This document shows, piece after piece, positions 53,326 through 61,310 of a DNA stretch of 64,000 nt. The stretch lies in contig CAIWKE010000027.1 in NCBI GenBank assembly GCA_903913215.1, positions 1 through 64,000 of the forward strand, given 5' to 3'. The notes under the pieces are model-generated. The model made no database searches. It was not told the origin of the DNA and saw only the letters and a list, made by a program, of their open reading frames with translations. The stretch's first letter is position 1. The number at the start of each line of letters is the position of its first letter. A program made the translations under genes and the position numbers. Origin of the DNA: an uncultured Holophagaceae bacterium. Lineage in GTDB: Bacteria; Acidobacteriota; Holophagae; Holophagales; Holophagaceae.

Positions 53326-54054
53326 ATGCGATTGCCCCGACCGTACCTCGTCCCCAGCGCTCTGCTGGCCTTGGTCCTGAGCAGCTGCCCCGCTTCCGCC
53401 CAGGGGAAGATGAGCCCCCAGGACGAGGCCATATACCGGCAGATGGTCCAGAGCATGGGAGCGAACCCGGACGCCGCCATGGCGGCGACAAAACAGGCGG
53501 ATGCCTCCCGCAAATGGACCGAGGCCAAGGGTGGCCTGATCCACTACCGCATTGAAGGAGTGTTCCAGGGGCAGGTCAACGTGGTGGGAGGCAGCACCTG
53601 GATCGGCTTTGCGGATGTCACGGATCGCGTGGTGATCGAGCTGGATTGGAACCTCGGCCAGTCGAAGCTGTCGGGCGTGCCCCTGATCCAGAACACCAAG
53701 GCCACCACTCGGAATCTGCGCAACCCGGAACCCAAGTGCCTGCCTCCGATCCTCAAGGGCGACTACGAGCACTACGATCTGCTGGGGGTCAAGAATGGCC
53801 TGAGCGGGGCGCTGGAACTGCAGGTCCGCACGGCCTACCCCGCTGTTGAGGTCGCTCAGAACTGCACGGGTGCGCGCACCCGGGTTCCCGCCAGCCTGAA
53901 GACGCGGCCAGAGGCCCTCGTGGTGCTTTCACCCGTGCTGCTGGACAGTCATGGGCCCGACTCGGACAACCTGAGCCTCTCGAAGGACCGGAAGTCGATG
54001 ATCCACAAACAGGGTGGATGGACCTGGACCTATACGCCGAGTCTGCGGAAGTAA
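53326..54054 (+). CDS. exported protein of unknown function
   Basis: The start ATG at 53326 follows GGAG. The signal region (YLVPSALLALVLSSC) can be read as a lipobox LSSC or as a Sec cleavage at ASA-QG. The mature 215 residues include GGLIHYRIEGVFQGQVNVVG and WIGFADVTDRVVIELDWNLGQ, suggestive of beta strands. Two cysteines (CLPP, NCTG) could pair in the periplasm. I recognise no family. Confidence 0.75.
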   Translation: MRLPRPYLVPSALLALVLSSCPASAQGKMSPQDEAIYRQMVQSMGANPDAAMAATKQADASRKWTEAKGGLIHYRIEGVFQGQVNVVGGSTWIGFADVTDRVVIELDWNLGQSKLSGVPLIQNTKATTRNLRNPEPKCLPPILKGDYEHYDLLGVKNGLSGALELQVRTAYPAVEVAQNCTGARTRVPASLKTRPEALVVLSPVLLDSHGPDSDNLSLSKDRKSMIHKQGGWTWTYTPSLRK

Positions 54055-54263
54055 TGCGGCCCTTGGGCTGAATCCCTCTTTGCCTAAAGTTGTGGTGGTT
54101 TTGGCAAGGGGGATTCCCTCCAGGGCCACGGCTGCGCCGCGTCCCTTCCGGCCGCACGAAATGCTGGCACGGCCCTGATCGCCTTCGGCAGCCCCCCGGG
54201 CTGCCTTCGGCGGGGCCTACCTGCCAGCATTTCTGTGACTTCGAATCCCCACTCTCCGCCACG

Positions 54264-54286
54264 AAAAAGCCGCCTTGCGGCGGCTT
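54264..54286 (-). terminator. terminator of tRNA-Ser(GCU)
   Basis: AAGCCGCC at 54267-54274 and GGCGGCTT at 54279-54286 pair around TTGC. On the minus strand the stem is followed by TTTTTCG, a proper T-run just after the tRNA 3' end. Confidence 0.8.
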
Positions 54287-54291
54287 CAACG

Positions 54292-54384
54292 TGGCGGAGA
54301 GAGGGGGATTCGAACCCCCGGTGCTGGTTTACCCAACACACTCGCTTAGCAGGCGAGCCCGATCGGCCACTCCGGCATCTCTCC
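54292..54384 (-). tRNA. tRNA-Ser (anticodon GCU)
   Basis: On the minus strand the gene begins GGAGAGATGCCGGAGTGGCC and ends in GGGGGTTCGAATCCCCC, the T arm, then CTCTCCGCCA with an encoded CCA. The anticodon stem CTCGC/GCGAG holds the loop CTGCTAA, giving GCT for serine AGC/AGU codons. A long variable arm (GTGTTGGGTAAACCAGCAC) is typical of tRNA-Ser. Length 93 with CCA. Confidence 0.95.
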
Positions 54385-54549
54385 AAGGCCTTCTAGGTTA
54401 CCGTTTGGGGCCCCCGGACACAAGGCTTCTTGGCTGGGGGCCCCCGGGTTCAGGGGTTGTGGGCCGATGAAAGGCGCGAATTCCATAAAATATTCCGGGC
54501 CTTCGGCCGTCTTCAAGGGTAGAAGGAGGAAACCCTGGACACGACCTGG

Positions 54550-55104
54550 ATGCCTGAACGAGACCCCCAGCTGACCGAGACCGTCGTACGCGAGCAGGGT
54601 CGGCTGAAGCACTTCATCCGCAAGTGGGTGGGCGACGAGGCGGATGTGGAGGATGTTCTGCAGGACGTCTTCTACGAGCTGGTCCAGGCCCAGCAGTTCA
54701 TGAAGCCTTTGCAGAACGCCACGGCCTGGATGTACCGGGTGGCCCGGAACCGCATCACGGACCTGTTCCGGCGGCGGCGCACGGAATTTAAACGACTCAA
54801 CCCCTTCGATCAGGCTGACGACGACACCCTCTCCCTCGAGGAGTGGCTCCCTTCCAAGGAGGCCGGACCCGAGGCCGCTTATGCCCGACGGGTGCTGCTG
54901 GAGGAGCTGGACGCAGCCCTCGAGGAACTCCCCAAGGAACAACGCGACGTCTTCATCGCCCACGAACTCGAAGGCCTCAGTTTCAAGGAACTCGCCGAGC
55001 AGACGGGCCTGTCCGTGAACACCCTCCTTTCCCGAAAGCACTACGCCGTGATCCATCTCCGCCAACGTCTGAAATCCATCTACGAGGAGTACCTCCATGT
55101 TTAA
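54550..55104 (+). CDS. ECF-type RNA polymerase sigma factor
   Basis: The 184-residue protein has a region 2 (EADVEDVLQDVFYELV; ATAWMYRVARNRITDLFRRRR) and a region 4 (LEELPKEQRDVFIAHELEGLSFKEL; TLLSRKHYAVIHLRQRL), without region 3. The Shine-Dalgarno GGAGG at 54525-54529 lies 20 bases before this ATG but five before an in-frame CTG at 54535, which may be the true initiator. It overlaps the next gene by 8 bp. The anti-sigma is not obvious. Confidence 0.92.
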   Translation: MPERDPQLTETVVREQGRLKHFIRKWVGDEADVEDVLQDVFYELVQAQQFMKPLQNATAWMYRVARNRITDLFRRRRTEFKRLNPFDQADDDTLSLEEWLPSKEAGPEAAYARRVLLEELDAALEELPKEQRDVFIAHELEGLSFKELAEQTGLSVNTLLSRKHYAVIHLRQRLKSIYEEYLHV

Positions 55105-55456
55105 CCACCGCGACATGAACCACCGTCACCCGCGCAAGTTCCTGGGCTTCATCCTCCTGGGCGCCGTCGGCATCGCCGCCCTGGGCCTCCTGGTCATGAG
55201 CCTTTGGAATGCCCTGCTCCCGGCGCTTTTCGGCCTGAAGGTCATCCACTTCTGGCAGGCCCTGGGCCTCCTGGCCCTCAGCCGCATCCTGTTTGGTGGC
55301 TTCCACCACCGCCATGGCCGAGGCTTCGGTCCCGGCTTGCGTCACCGTCAGCACATCATCCAGCGCTGGGAGAGCATGAGCCCCGAGGAGCGCGAGACGT
55401 TCAAGGCAGGCATGCGCAGCCGCTTTGGGAAGTGCCGGGGCGGACAGGAGGCTTGA
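55097..55456 (+). CDS. small membrane protein coupled to the sigma factor
   Basis: 119 residues with two hydrophobic helices (KFLGFILLGAVGIAALGLLV and IHFWQALGLLALSRILFGGF). A histidine/arginine-rich cytoplasmic stretch follows (HHRHGRGFGPGLRHRQH), then WESMSPEERETFKAGMRSRF. Its start overlaps the sigma gene. It might anchor or regulate the sigma factor; this is inference, as no known anti-sigma motif is present. Confidence 0.78.
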   Translation: MFNHRDMNHRHPRKFLGFILLGAVGIAALGLLVMSLWNALLPALFGLKVIHFWQALGLLALSRILFGGFHHRHGRGFGPGLRHRQHIIQRWESMSPEERETFKAGMRSRFGKCRGGQEA

Positions 55457-55500
55457 GCCTGGCGAAGCATTGCCTCGAATCCTTCACCCTCCGCCAAATC

Positions 55501-55518
55501 GGGCCCCATTCGGGGCCC
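55501..55518 (-). terminator. GC-rich hairpin after tRNA-Ser(UGA)
   Basis: GGGCCCC at 55501-55507 and GGGGCCC at 55512-55518 pair around ATTC, just beyond the tRNA 3' end at 55526. On minus it is followed by GATTTGG, a short T-run. Confidence 0.6.
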
Positions 55519-55525
55519 ATTTTGC

Positions 55526-55613
55526 TGGCGGAGGGTGAGGGATTCGAACCCCCGAACGCTTGCACGTCTCCAGTTTTCAAGACTGGCGCCATCAACCACT
55601 CGGCCAACCCTCC
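55526..55613 (-). tRNA. tRNA-Ser (anticodon UGA)
   Basis: The minus strand begins GGAGGGTTGGCCGAGTGG and ends GGGGGTTCGAATCCCTC, then ACCCTCCGCCA. The anticodon stem CCAGT/ACTGG encloses CTTGAAA, anticodon TGA for UCN serine codons. The long variable arm and encoded CCA are as expected. Length 88. Its 5' side adjoins the RadC remnant and the accessory region. Confidence 0.95.
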
Positions 55614-55680
55614 TGAAGTCTCAAGTCTGCCATGGGGCCGCGTGCGGCGGCTAGCTGAGCGCCGACTTGGATCGAGTGCC

Positions 55681-55794
55681 TCACCCCCGCTGGTCCCAGC
55701 CTTCCGCCGCCCGGAAGCTGTGGTAGCGATCGGAGCCCAGGATGAGGTGGTCCGCCAGGGGGACGCCCAGGGACTCGCCTGCGGCCTGGATGTC
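55681..55794 (-). pseudogene. radC: RadC (JAB/MPN-domain) C-terminal remnant
   Basis: The minus strand reads DIQAAGESLGVPLADHLILG followed by SDRYHSFRAAEG and a stop at 55681. This is the conserved tail of RadC (the AGE.LGI...DHLIvG...Y.SF pattern). Upstream of codon D (55792-55794) the similarity breaks at once into AT-rich, unrelated sequence. No ORF start supports the fragment, so a chromosomal radC has lost its first part, probably by insertion or deletion at the border of the accessory region. Confidence 0.75.
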
Positions 55795-56004
55795 ACTTCC
55801 TGAAGATAGTGAAACCAGCAACCGTATTTTTTCTTAAATTCCACCTAGCTTGGCGAAATTACTACATAAGTCGAGAAAACTATGTTCAGAACTTACACGA
55901 GTTGATGGAACCAATCGTCGGCTTATTTGGGATCTTCGCTGGTCGGTGTGGGTAGGGGCAGCCGGGAGGCCGGTTTGAGCCGAATGATCGTGGCATGGAG
56001 CCTA

Positions 56005-56404
56005 ACACCCTCTCCACCAAGGCGCTCGGTCTGCCCCCTACCCTTGGGAGGCGATGGGGTTGGCGTTCGACCCCGAGGGGAAGGGGGTCGGCATCCGGGT
56101 GGATTTCGTATGGGGCGTGACCTTCCCGTGTCCTGAATGAATACGGGAAGGCTAGCGGGGTCTATGACACCAAGGAACGGTCCTGGCGGCACTTGGACTT
56201 CTACCAGCACCAGGCCACATCACGACCAAGGTGCCAGGCTGCCGCCACGGTCGGTACGGAGTCCGACACGTCAAAGTGCCTTGGGCGAGACTGTGGTCGG
56301 CGTTCAAGGAATGCCCGGAGCTGCGCCGCAGCCAACACCTCTGGCTTAGGACTCCCGGCAACCTCCTGGTCGGCCAGGAATCATTTCTGGCCGTTGCGGA
56401 GCCT
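56005..56404 (+). mobile_element. degenerate ISL3-family transposase fragment
   Basis: Read across frames: STKALGLPP, then PWEAMGLAFDPEGKGVGIRV, DFVWGVTFPCPE, YGKASGVYDTKERSWRHLDF, then GVRHVKVPWARLWSAF and LRRSQHLWLRTPGNLLVGQ. These follow the ISL3 order of N-terminal zinc ribbon, WRHLDF, VPWA and a late R.LWL..P.NL motif. At least three frameshifts and a large internal deletion separate the pieces, so it is inactive. Confidence 0.7.
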
Positions 56405-56488
56405 TTATGCGATGGGGGACCCACTGGCGGACGAAATACTCGCCCGGCACGCCAATGGCAGCATCCGGGTTGGCGCAAGCACTGACGT

Positions 56489-57385
56489 TTAGCAACGCCT
56501 TCTTCTCGCTCTGGGGTTCGGACTTGGGCCTCGACATGGCCACCTTTCGCGGACACGCACTAGGGCGGATCTGGCTGCGGCCACGATAGAGTCCAGATTG
56601 TCCAGAAGTTGGGTTATTGGATGCCATTCATGATGGGAACCGGTGGCCGAAATTCCCTTCTGCTGGTGACTTGCTGATTCAGCGGCCGCGTGAGGGCTGG
56701 TCAGGAAGATCCCCAACTCGATCGTCAGGGCGAACAATGACAGGATGGCGAAGGCGATGTGCGGGGCAGGTATTCCTACCGCCCGCCCGATCAATTCATA
56801 GAGGCTTCGGCGGGAGTTCCCGCGGGCTGCATGGTCCTGGGCGCGCCAAGCTTCAATCCGCGCCCCGGCTTCCCTCCTCCGGTCGACATATCCATCGATG
56901 CGAGACAGGGATTCCGTAATCGCCTTGCGGATCTGGGCGACTTGAGCCGCCTGCATCGCCGGATCAAGTTGGACCACGGCTGCCTGGCGCTGGGCGATCT
57001 GGACACGCAGCGTGCTGATCTGCTCATCGTAGTCGGTCATGGCGGCGCGTTCGGACGCGGATATCCCATCATGGTCCAGCACCTCAGTGATGGCCTCCAT
57101 CCGGTCGACCGTGGACAGGGCGTACCCTAGGCAGGCCACCAGGCTGTAAGAGGCAACCACAGCGTAGACAAGGTAGTAACCCATTCCTCGCCCCCAGGAA
57201 TGGCGCCTGATAGCTGTGTTGGCCGTGACGAGGGCGTACGCCTTCAACCCTTCCAGGATCAGGGACCCTGCTACCAGGGCTCCCTTCTCGACGGGGGTCG
57301 TTCCAAGCCCCAGGGCGAGGTTCAGGGTGAAGAACGCCGAGACGACGATCAATGCAATGAAGGTCAAGAATTGAAAAACGCGCAT
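56489..57385 (-). CDS. four-TM membrane protein with coiled-coil segment, unknown
   Basis: 298 residues. Hydrophobic segments lie at about 5-27 (FLTFIALIVVSAFFTLNLAL), 36-55 and 70-92 (YYLVYAVVASYSLVACLGYA), with a last one near 215-232 (IAFAILSLFALTIELGIFL). Between them a predicted coiled coil holds SASERAAMTDYDEQISTLRV and neighbouring heptads (about 105-185). The C-terminal 40 residues are arginine-rich. The ATG is at 57385, where AGGTGA gives a weak Shine-Dalgarno. I recognise no family; it lies among IS remnants. Confidence 0.6.
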   Translation of the reverse strand: MRVFQFLTFIALIVVSAFFTLNLALGLGTTPVEKGALVAGSLILEGLKAYALVTANTAIRRHSWGRGMGYYLVYAVVASYSLVACLGYALSTVDRMEAITEVLDHDGISASERAAMTDYDEQISTLRVQIAQRQAAVVQLDPAMQAAQVAQIRKAITESLSRIDGYVDRRREAGARIEAWRAQDHAARGNSRRSLYELIGRAVGIPAPHIAFAILSLFALTIELGIFLTSPHAAAESASHQQKGISATGSHHEWHPITQLLDNLDSIVAAARSALVRVRERWPCRGPSPNPRARRRRC

Positions 57386-57389
57386 AAAG

Positions 57390-57605
57390 TCACCTGTTTA
57401 GAATGCTTCGCGAATTCCATACCATGGCTATCATGGAGGACAACGCGCTAGCCCGAAGCGGCACGGGAAGGACGAGTTTGGAGTTTCTGGCCAAGCCGGT
57501 AGTGACTGGAATGGCTTTTCCTTCGATCATCGAGCCTGTTTCCAGATGTTTCCCGAGTTCGAGGTGCATCTTGGCCTTGGCCTCCCACTTAATATCCTTC
57601 TGCAT
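57390..57605 (-). CDS. short ORF, possible truncated gene upstream of the membrane protein
   Basis: The frame MQKDIKWEAKAKMHLELGKH (71 residues from ATG 57605; 87 from a TTG at 57653) stops 4 bp before the membrane gene, whose ribosome site uses the stop codon region. There is no good Shine-Dalgarno, and upstream sequence is IS5 and IS3 debris. It may be the tail of a gene cut by those insertions. Function unknown. Confidence 0.35.
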   Translation of the reverse strand: MQKDIKWEAKAKMHLELGKHLETGSMIEGKAIPVTTGLARNSKLVLPVPLRASALSSMIAMVWNSRSILNR

Positions 57606-57639
57606 GAAGTAAAAAACGGCTACAAGGGGACCTACACCC

Positions 57640-57713
57640 AAGCCCCAGGGCAAACGCGGGGTGGCTTCTCAACCAAAGTCCACCTGATCGGGGACGCCCA
57701 CGGCAATCCCTTG
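57640..57713 (+). mobile_element. IS5-family transposase fragment
   Basis: The plus strand encodes GQTRGGFSTKVHLIGDAHGN followed by PL, the GRSRGGFSTKIHL motif of IS5/IS427-like transposases. It then runs into the IS3 orfB debris at about 57713. Only about 25 codons survive. Confidence 0.6.
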
Positions 57714-58310
57714 TATTCGTGCTTCTTTGGGCGGCGGCGAACCTGAAGCCCATGCGCCTTGAACACGCGATGAACCCGTTTCAGGTTCACCAGCACTTGC
57801 AGGCGCCTCATCAGCGCGTAGATTCGACAATGCCCATAGCGGGGATGGCTTGGGCCAGTAGGACAATCCGCTCGTCCACCCCGTCGACCTTGGCTCGACG
57901 GCGGTACCGAACGCAGGAACGGCTGAGCTCAAGATCCCGGCTGGCGCGTCGCTGGGAGAAACCGGCCACCGTCAGGAAGGCCGCTCCCTCCTTTCGCTGC
58001 GACGCGCCCGTCATCTTTTTCGGACGACGGCCTTCAACGCAGCGATGTCGAGATCCCGCTCGGCCAGAAGACGCTTCAACTGGGCATTCTCACACGCCAA
58101 TCGCCGCATTTCTTGCACATCCGTGACCTCGATGCCGCCGAACTTCTTTCGCCAGCGGTAATAGGTCTGAACCGTGATGCCACGGTTGCGGCAGAGGGCC
58201 TCGATGGTCACCTCCCCCTTCTCCGCCTCCCGCAGAAGCCCCACGATCTGCTCCTCGGTGAACTTGCTGGTCCTCATTGGACCCCTCTCCTATGAGAGTG
58301 GACCCTAACA
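57713..58310 (-). mobile_element. truncated IS3-family element (orfA intact, orfB broken)
   Basis: From the outer end near 58310 (TGTTAGGGTCCACTC on minus) the element runs into orfA and a shortened orfB. OrfB begins at 58014 with an ATGA overlap, near the run GAAAAAG. It reads QRRASRDLELSRSCVRYRRR, and then a frameshift is needed to reach PRYGHCRIYALMRRLQVLVN and RRRPKKHEYKG. It then ends at the IS5 fragment, so the right part of the element is lost. The other inverted repeat is absent. Confidence 0.7.
58011..58277 (-). CDS. IS3-family transposase OrfA
   Basis: 88 residues, complete: FTEEQIVGLLREAEKGEVTI, ITVQTYYRWRKKFGGIEV and ENAQLKRLLAERDLDIAALK, i.e. a helix-turn-helix followed by the leucine-zipper helix of IS3 OrfA. 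It overlaps orfB by ATGA. It cannot act without OrfB, which is broken. Confidence 0.88.
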   Translation of the reverse strand: MRTSKFTEEQIVGLLREAEKGEVTIEALCRNRGITVQTYYRWRKKFGGIEVTDVQEMRRLACENAQLKRLLAERDLDIAALKAVVRKR

Positions 58311-58368
58311 TTTTTGACGGCCCTAATCACCGGGAGCAGGCCAGACCGAGATGCTGGGGCTGATCAGT

Positions 58369-58806
58369 TCATTTCGCTTCGACAAGAGCTTTCCGCTTGG
58401 CATCCAGCGCATCCGCCCAGGCTTCCGCCTTGGGGAGTATTTCTTCGATGGATTCGCCGTAGAACCAAGTGGTGTAGCAGCTTCCCCAGGTGAAGCTCGC
58501 CCCACCAACCCCCTTGGTGAATTCCATGACGGGGTGGGCCACTCTGATAAGGAAGCCCCACTTCCCATGGTCATGGAACTGGTAGTAGAACGAACCGTCA
58601 TCATCATCCCTGGGTTCGGATAGGAACGGGAGGTCAGGCAGGAGTGTCGCCATGACGTGATCATCGAAGTCATCCTTGAACCTCTGTGCTTCCCCGAAAC
58701 CGCTCAGACAACCGGGATCATCAATGCCAGCAAGAAGGATGATCGATTCGATGCGAACGGTCATCTCCCCAAGCGCGTTGGCGATTTCAAGGTTGGTTCT
58801 GTTCAT
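58369..58806 (-). CDS. hypothetical protein in accessory region
   Basis: 145 residues from ATG 58806, chosen over 58818 because GGGAG lies five bases before it. Features: NLEIANALGEMTVRIESIIL, an acidic DDDDGSFYYQFHDHGKWGFL, GVGGASFTWGSCYTTWFYGE and a helical C terminus (EAWADALDAKRKALVEAK). No recognised domain. It is soluble and probably intact, between IS3 debris and the DUF4747-like operon. Confidence 0.65.
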   Translation of the reverse strand: MNRTNLEIANALGEMTVRIESIILLAGIDDPGCLSGFGEAQRFKDDFDDHVMATLLPDLPFLSEPRDDDDGSFYYQFHDHGKWGFLIRVAHPVMEFTKGVGGASFTWGSCYTTWFYGESIEEILPKAEAWADALDAKRKALVEAK

Positions 58807-58996
58807 GGTGTCTCCCATGCGCTAGGCAGCATGCCTGGCAGAGCAGATCTTTCCCCCGGAACGTCCCAGGGGCAACATGACCGCTGAGCGGTATCTTTTC
58901 GCCTCCAATCGGTTGGCACGATGATTTTCGACATGAGATGGACATCACCTATCGATCCGTACAGACTCCACGAATAACTCATAGCCAGGAGTGTTC

Positions 58997-59890
58997 ATGG
59001 CCCGCGATCTTAAACTGACCATCGGTGCGGTCAACATCACGACCCATCCGCATTCTCCGGCGAACTACAAGGCTCTGTTCAAGGCGGCCTTCGGGCTGAA
59101 ACTAGGGATCCATCTGGCGGGGCAACGGCACGCGGTCCTCGGATCCGTGATCAACGCCGATGAAGCCGATGATGCCACGCCTCTATGCGGTGAGGTCCTC
59201 TGCTACACGAAGATCGACAGCAATGGCAATTGGCTAAACCTATCGAACTTCGAGATCTTGGACGATGATGAAAAGAAGCGGGAGATCCGCCTGCCCAAGG
59301 ACCTCATGCCGGACACCTTGGCCATCCAATACGTGTTCTACCCCAAGACCCACCTCTTGTTCTTTGAGGTGTATCACCGTCGCAGCAAAATGAGCCCGCA
59401 GACGATGGGGAAGTTCCTGATCGGCCTGTTCAGCTCGAACAGCATCCAGGAACAATTCGGCGAGGTGAACGTCACGGTCATCCCCAGCCACGAATCCCTA
59501 GATCAGATCCTGCGGATGCCAAGGATCACTCGCCTCAACATCTCGATCCGCAGGCCAAACGCCGATGATCAGGAAGAGCTTGAGAAATACGTGCTTCAGA
59601 CGATGACCGACCAGGGCGTGATTAAGATGGACACCGAATACACATCTGGACGCGGTGGCACCCTGAAGCCCGACAAGGCCATCAGGGACCTAGCCTTCAT
59701 CGCCGCCAGGAACGGCCTTGTCGAGGCACAGGGAGAGGACACGGAAGGGAACAGCGCGAAGGAATCGACCAACGATCATCCCTTCCTGGACACCACCATG
59801 TTCAACGAGAAGACACAGACCCTCCGTCAGGCCATCATGGATCTGTCCGCGCAGATGATGCGTAGTATCAAACAAATTATTCCCAGGTAA
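58997..59890 (+). CDS. DUF4747-like protein, first gene of a two-gene operon
   Basis: The start ATG 58997 has AGGAG five bases upstream; the GTG at 58991 is less likely. The 297 residues follow the pattern I associate with DUF4747: IGAVNITTHPHSPANYKALF, GEVLCYTKIDSNGNWLNLSN, LAIQYVFYPKTHLLFFEVYH, GEVNVTVIPSHESLDQIL and ISIRRPNADDQEELE. Family function is not known to me. The next gene, a membrane protein, starts 3 bp after the stop, so the pair is surely an operon. The body lacks a membrane segment; a sensor-effector design is possible but only inferred. Confidence 0.8.
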   Translation: MARDLKLTIGAVNITTHPHSPANYKALFKAAFGLKLGIHLAGQRHAVLGSVINADEADDATPLCGEVLCYTKIDSNGNWLNLSNFEILDDDEKKREIRLPKDLMPDTLAIQYVFYPKTHLLFFEVYHRRSKMSPQTMGKFLIGLFSSNSIQEQFGEVNVTVIPSHESLDQILRMPRITRLNISIRRPNADDQEELEKYVLQTMTDQGVIKMDTEYTSGRGGTLKPDKAIRDLAFIAARNGLVEAQGEDTEGNSAKESTNDHPFLDTTMFNEKTQTLRQAIMDLSAQMMRSIKQIIPR

Positions 59891-59893
59891 CCG

Positions 59894-60490
59894 ATGCGCT
59901 TCCCCAAATCCTATCAGGGCCCCGCCGACCTCATAGGCAGGTATTGGAAGGCATGTGGCGGATGGCATGACCTGATCCGGTCGGCCTACCTTCACGTGTC
60001 GTTCATATTCGCGGGGCTCACCTCATCGGTACTGGCCGACTTGAAGTGGGCAGACATCGTGCTTCAGGTGATACCGAACTTGGTCGGGTTCTCGCTAGCT
60101 GGATATTCGGTCCTGCTGGGCTTCGGTGACGAGAAGTTCAAGAAGATCCTCGCCGATACGACAATTCGGAAAAAGGACGAGGAGTTTGGGCATTCGGCCT
60201 TCATCGGATTCAACGCAGCTTTCATTAGTTTCATCGCCTTTCAGATCATCGCCATGGCAATGGCCATCATGGCCAAGTCCAGCCCCTTCGTGTTCATCGG
60301 GAGGATGACTGGGTTGCATGTCGGCAATTGGATCCCGGCCATCCTCCCATGGTACGGGCCCATCACGAAAATCTGTTGGTTCATGTGTTGGTGGGTCTTC
60401 ATCTATGCTTTGTCCCTGGCCCTGGCGGCAACACTGTCGATCTTCCGGTTGGCGGGGCTCTACGACAAGCTTCTCTCCGGCAAGGGATAA
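59894..60490 (+). CDS. four-TM membrane protein, partner of the DUF4747-like protein
   Basis: 198 residues. Hydrophobic segments are at about 30-50 (HVSFIFAGLTSSVLA), 55-78 (IVLQVIPNLVGFSLAGYSVL), 102-130 (FIGFNAAFISFIAFQIIAMA) and 158-188 (WFMCWWVFIYALSLALAATL). Short charged loops (DEKFKKILADTTIRKKDEEF) face one side. It starts 3 bp after the previous gene. No homologous family is evident to me. In many defence pairs the second gene is a membrane effector; here this is a hypothesis. Confidence 0.75.
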   Translation: MRFPKSYQGPADLIGRYWKACGGWHDLIRSAYLHVSFIFAGLTSSVLADLKWADIVLQVIPNLVGFSLAGYSVLLGFGDEKFKKILADTTIRKKDEEFGHSAFIGFNAAFISFIAFQIIAMAMAIMAKSSPFVFIGRMTGLHVGNWIPAILPWYGPITKICWFMCWWVFIYALSLALAATLSIFRLAGLYDKLLSGKG

Positions 60491-60786
60491 AGACAGGCAG
60501 CACTGGTTCTGCGCGACCGGTCAGGTGTTCGCCGCACGGATGCCAAAAGGTAGTTCGTTGGGGTAAAACGGCAGAGAGGCAAGAATGAAAGAACTTCACG
60601 CCAAAGGCCGAACCAGCCATGTAGACTCCTCGTCATGCGCCGGTATCCGTTGGAAAGACAACCAAAGGGATTCAAAGGCATTGGAATGCTGAATATAAAG
60701 GCGTCAGCAAGGCCCAATGTTCAACGGAATCTTGGTCTTCATCGAGTACCTTGGCGGTCCACTCCGATTGATCAAGTGGTGAAGCC

Positions 60787-61310
60787 TTGGATGGATTCGG
60801 CCGCCTTAGTGGCAGGACCGTCCCTCCCGCCCGAGACACCCCTTGTGGCGCAGGCCGGTGGCATCGTCCTGGCGGCTTCACCTGTGCTCCAACCTCTCCC
60901 GCGGACATCCTGAAGCTGTATCAGGAAGGGGACGCCAATCTTGCGCTCCGGGTCCTGATTCGGCGTTGGATGGTAGACCGGCTCGCCGATGGGAAGGTCC
61001 CGGATGAGTTCCTGTTCCAGAAGATGGTGGCTGTGCTCACCTGGAATGAGGCAGGCGTGCTCCAACTTTCCACGGCGGGTCTCGACAAGGGCGTCCTGCG
61101 GGCGCTGGCGATCGCCAAGCCCTTGGCCTGCCCCAGGAAGCCCGGGACCGCCTGACCAAGGCCGAACTGGATCCCAGGGGCACTGCCATGCTGGTTGCGG
61201 CGCCATCCACTCCATTGTCCCCCATGGGATGGGCGGCCATAGGTGCCATGGCCGCCCATCCCATGGCCAACAACCCGATGTTCAAAGCTCAATTCGATTG
61301 GAAGGAATTT
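60787..61310 (+). pseudogene. frameshifted unknown gene
   Basis: One frame encodes SPADILKLYQEGDANLALRV and LADGKVPDEFLFQKM up to LRALAIAKPL. A second frame takes over near 61130 as GLPQEARDRLTKAELDPRGT and AAPSTPLSPMGWAAIGAMA. The two read smoothly only if one shift is assumed. The GC-rich third positions look coding. The family is unknown. Confidence 0.35.
61222..61266. repeat. perfect 19-bp inverted repeat
   Basis: CCATGGGATGGGCGGCCAT at 61222-61240 and its exact reverse complement at 61248-61266, with a 7-base spacer AGGTGCC. It lies inside the degraded gene, where it encodes MGWAAIGAMAAHPM. There is no T-run, so a terminator is unlikely. Confidence 0.85.
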
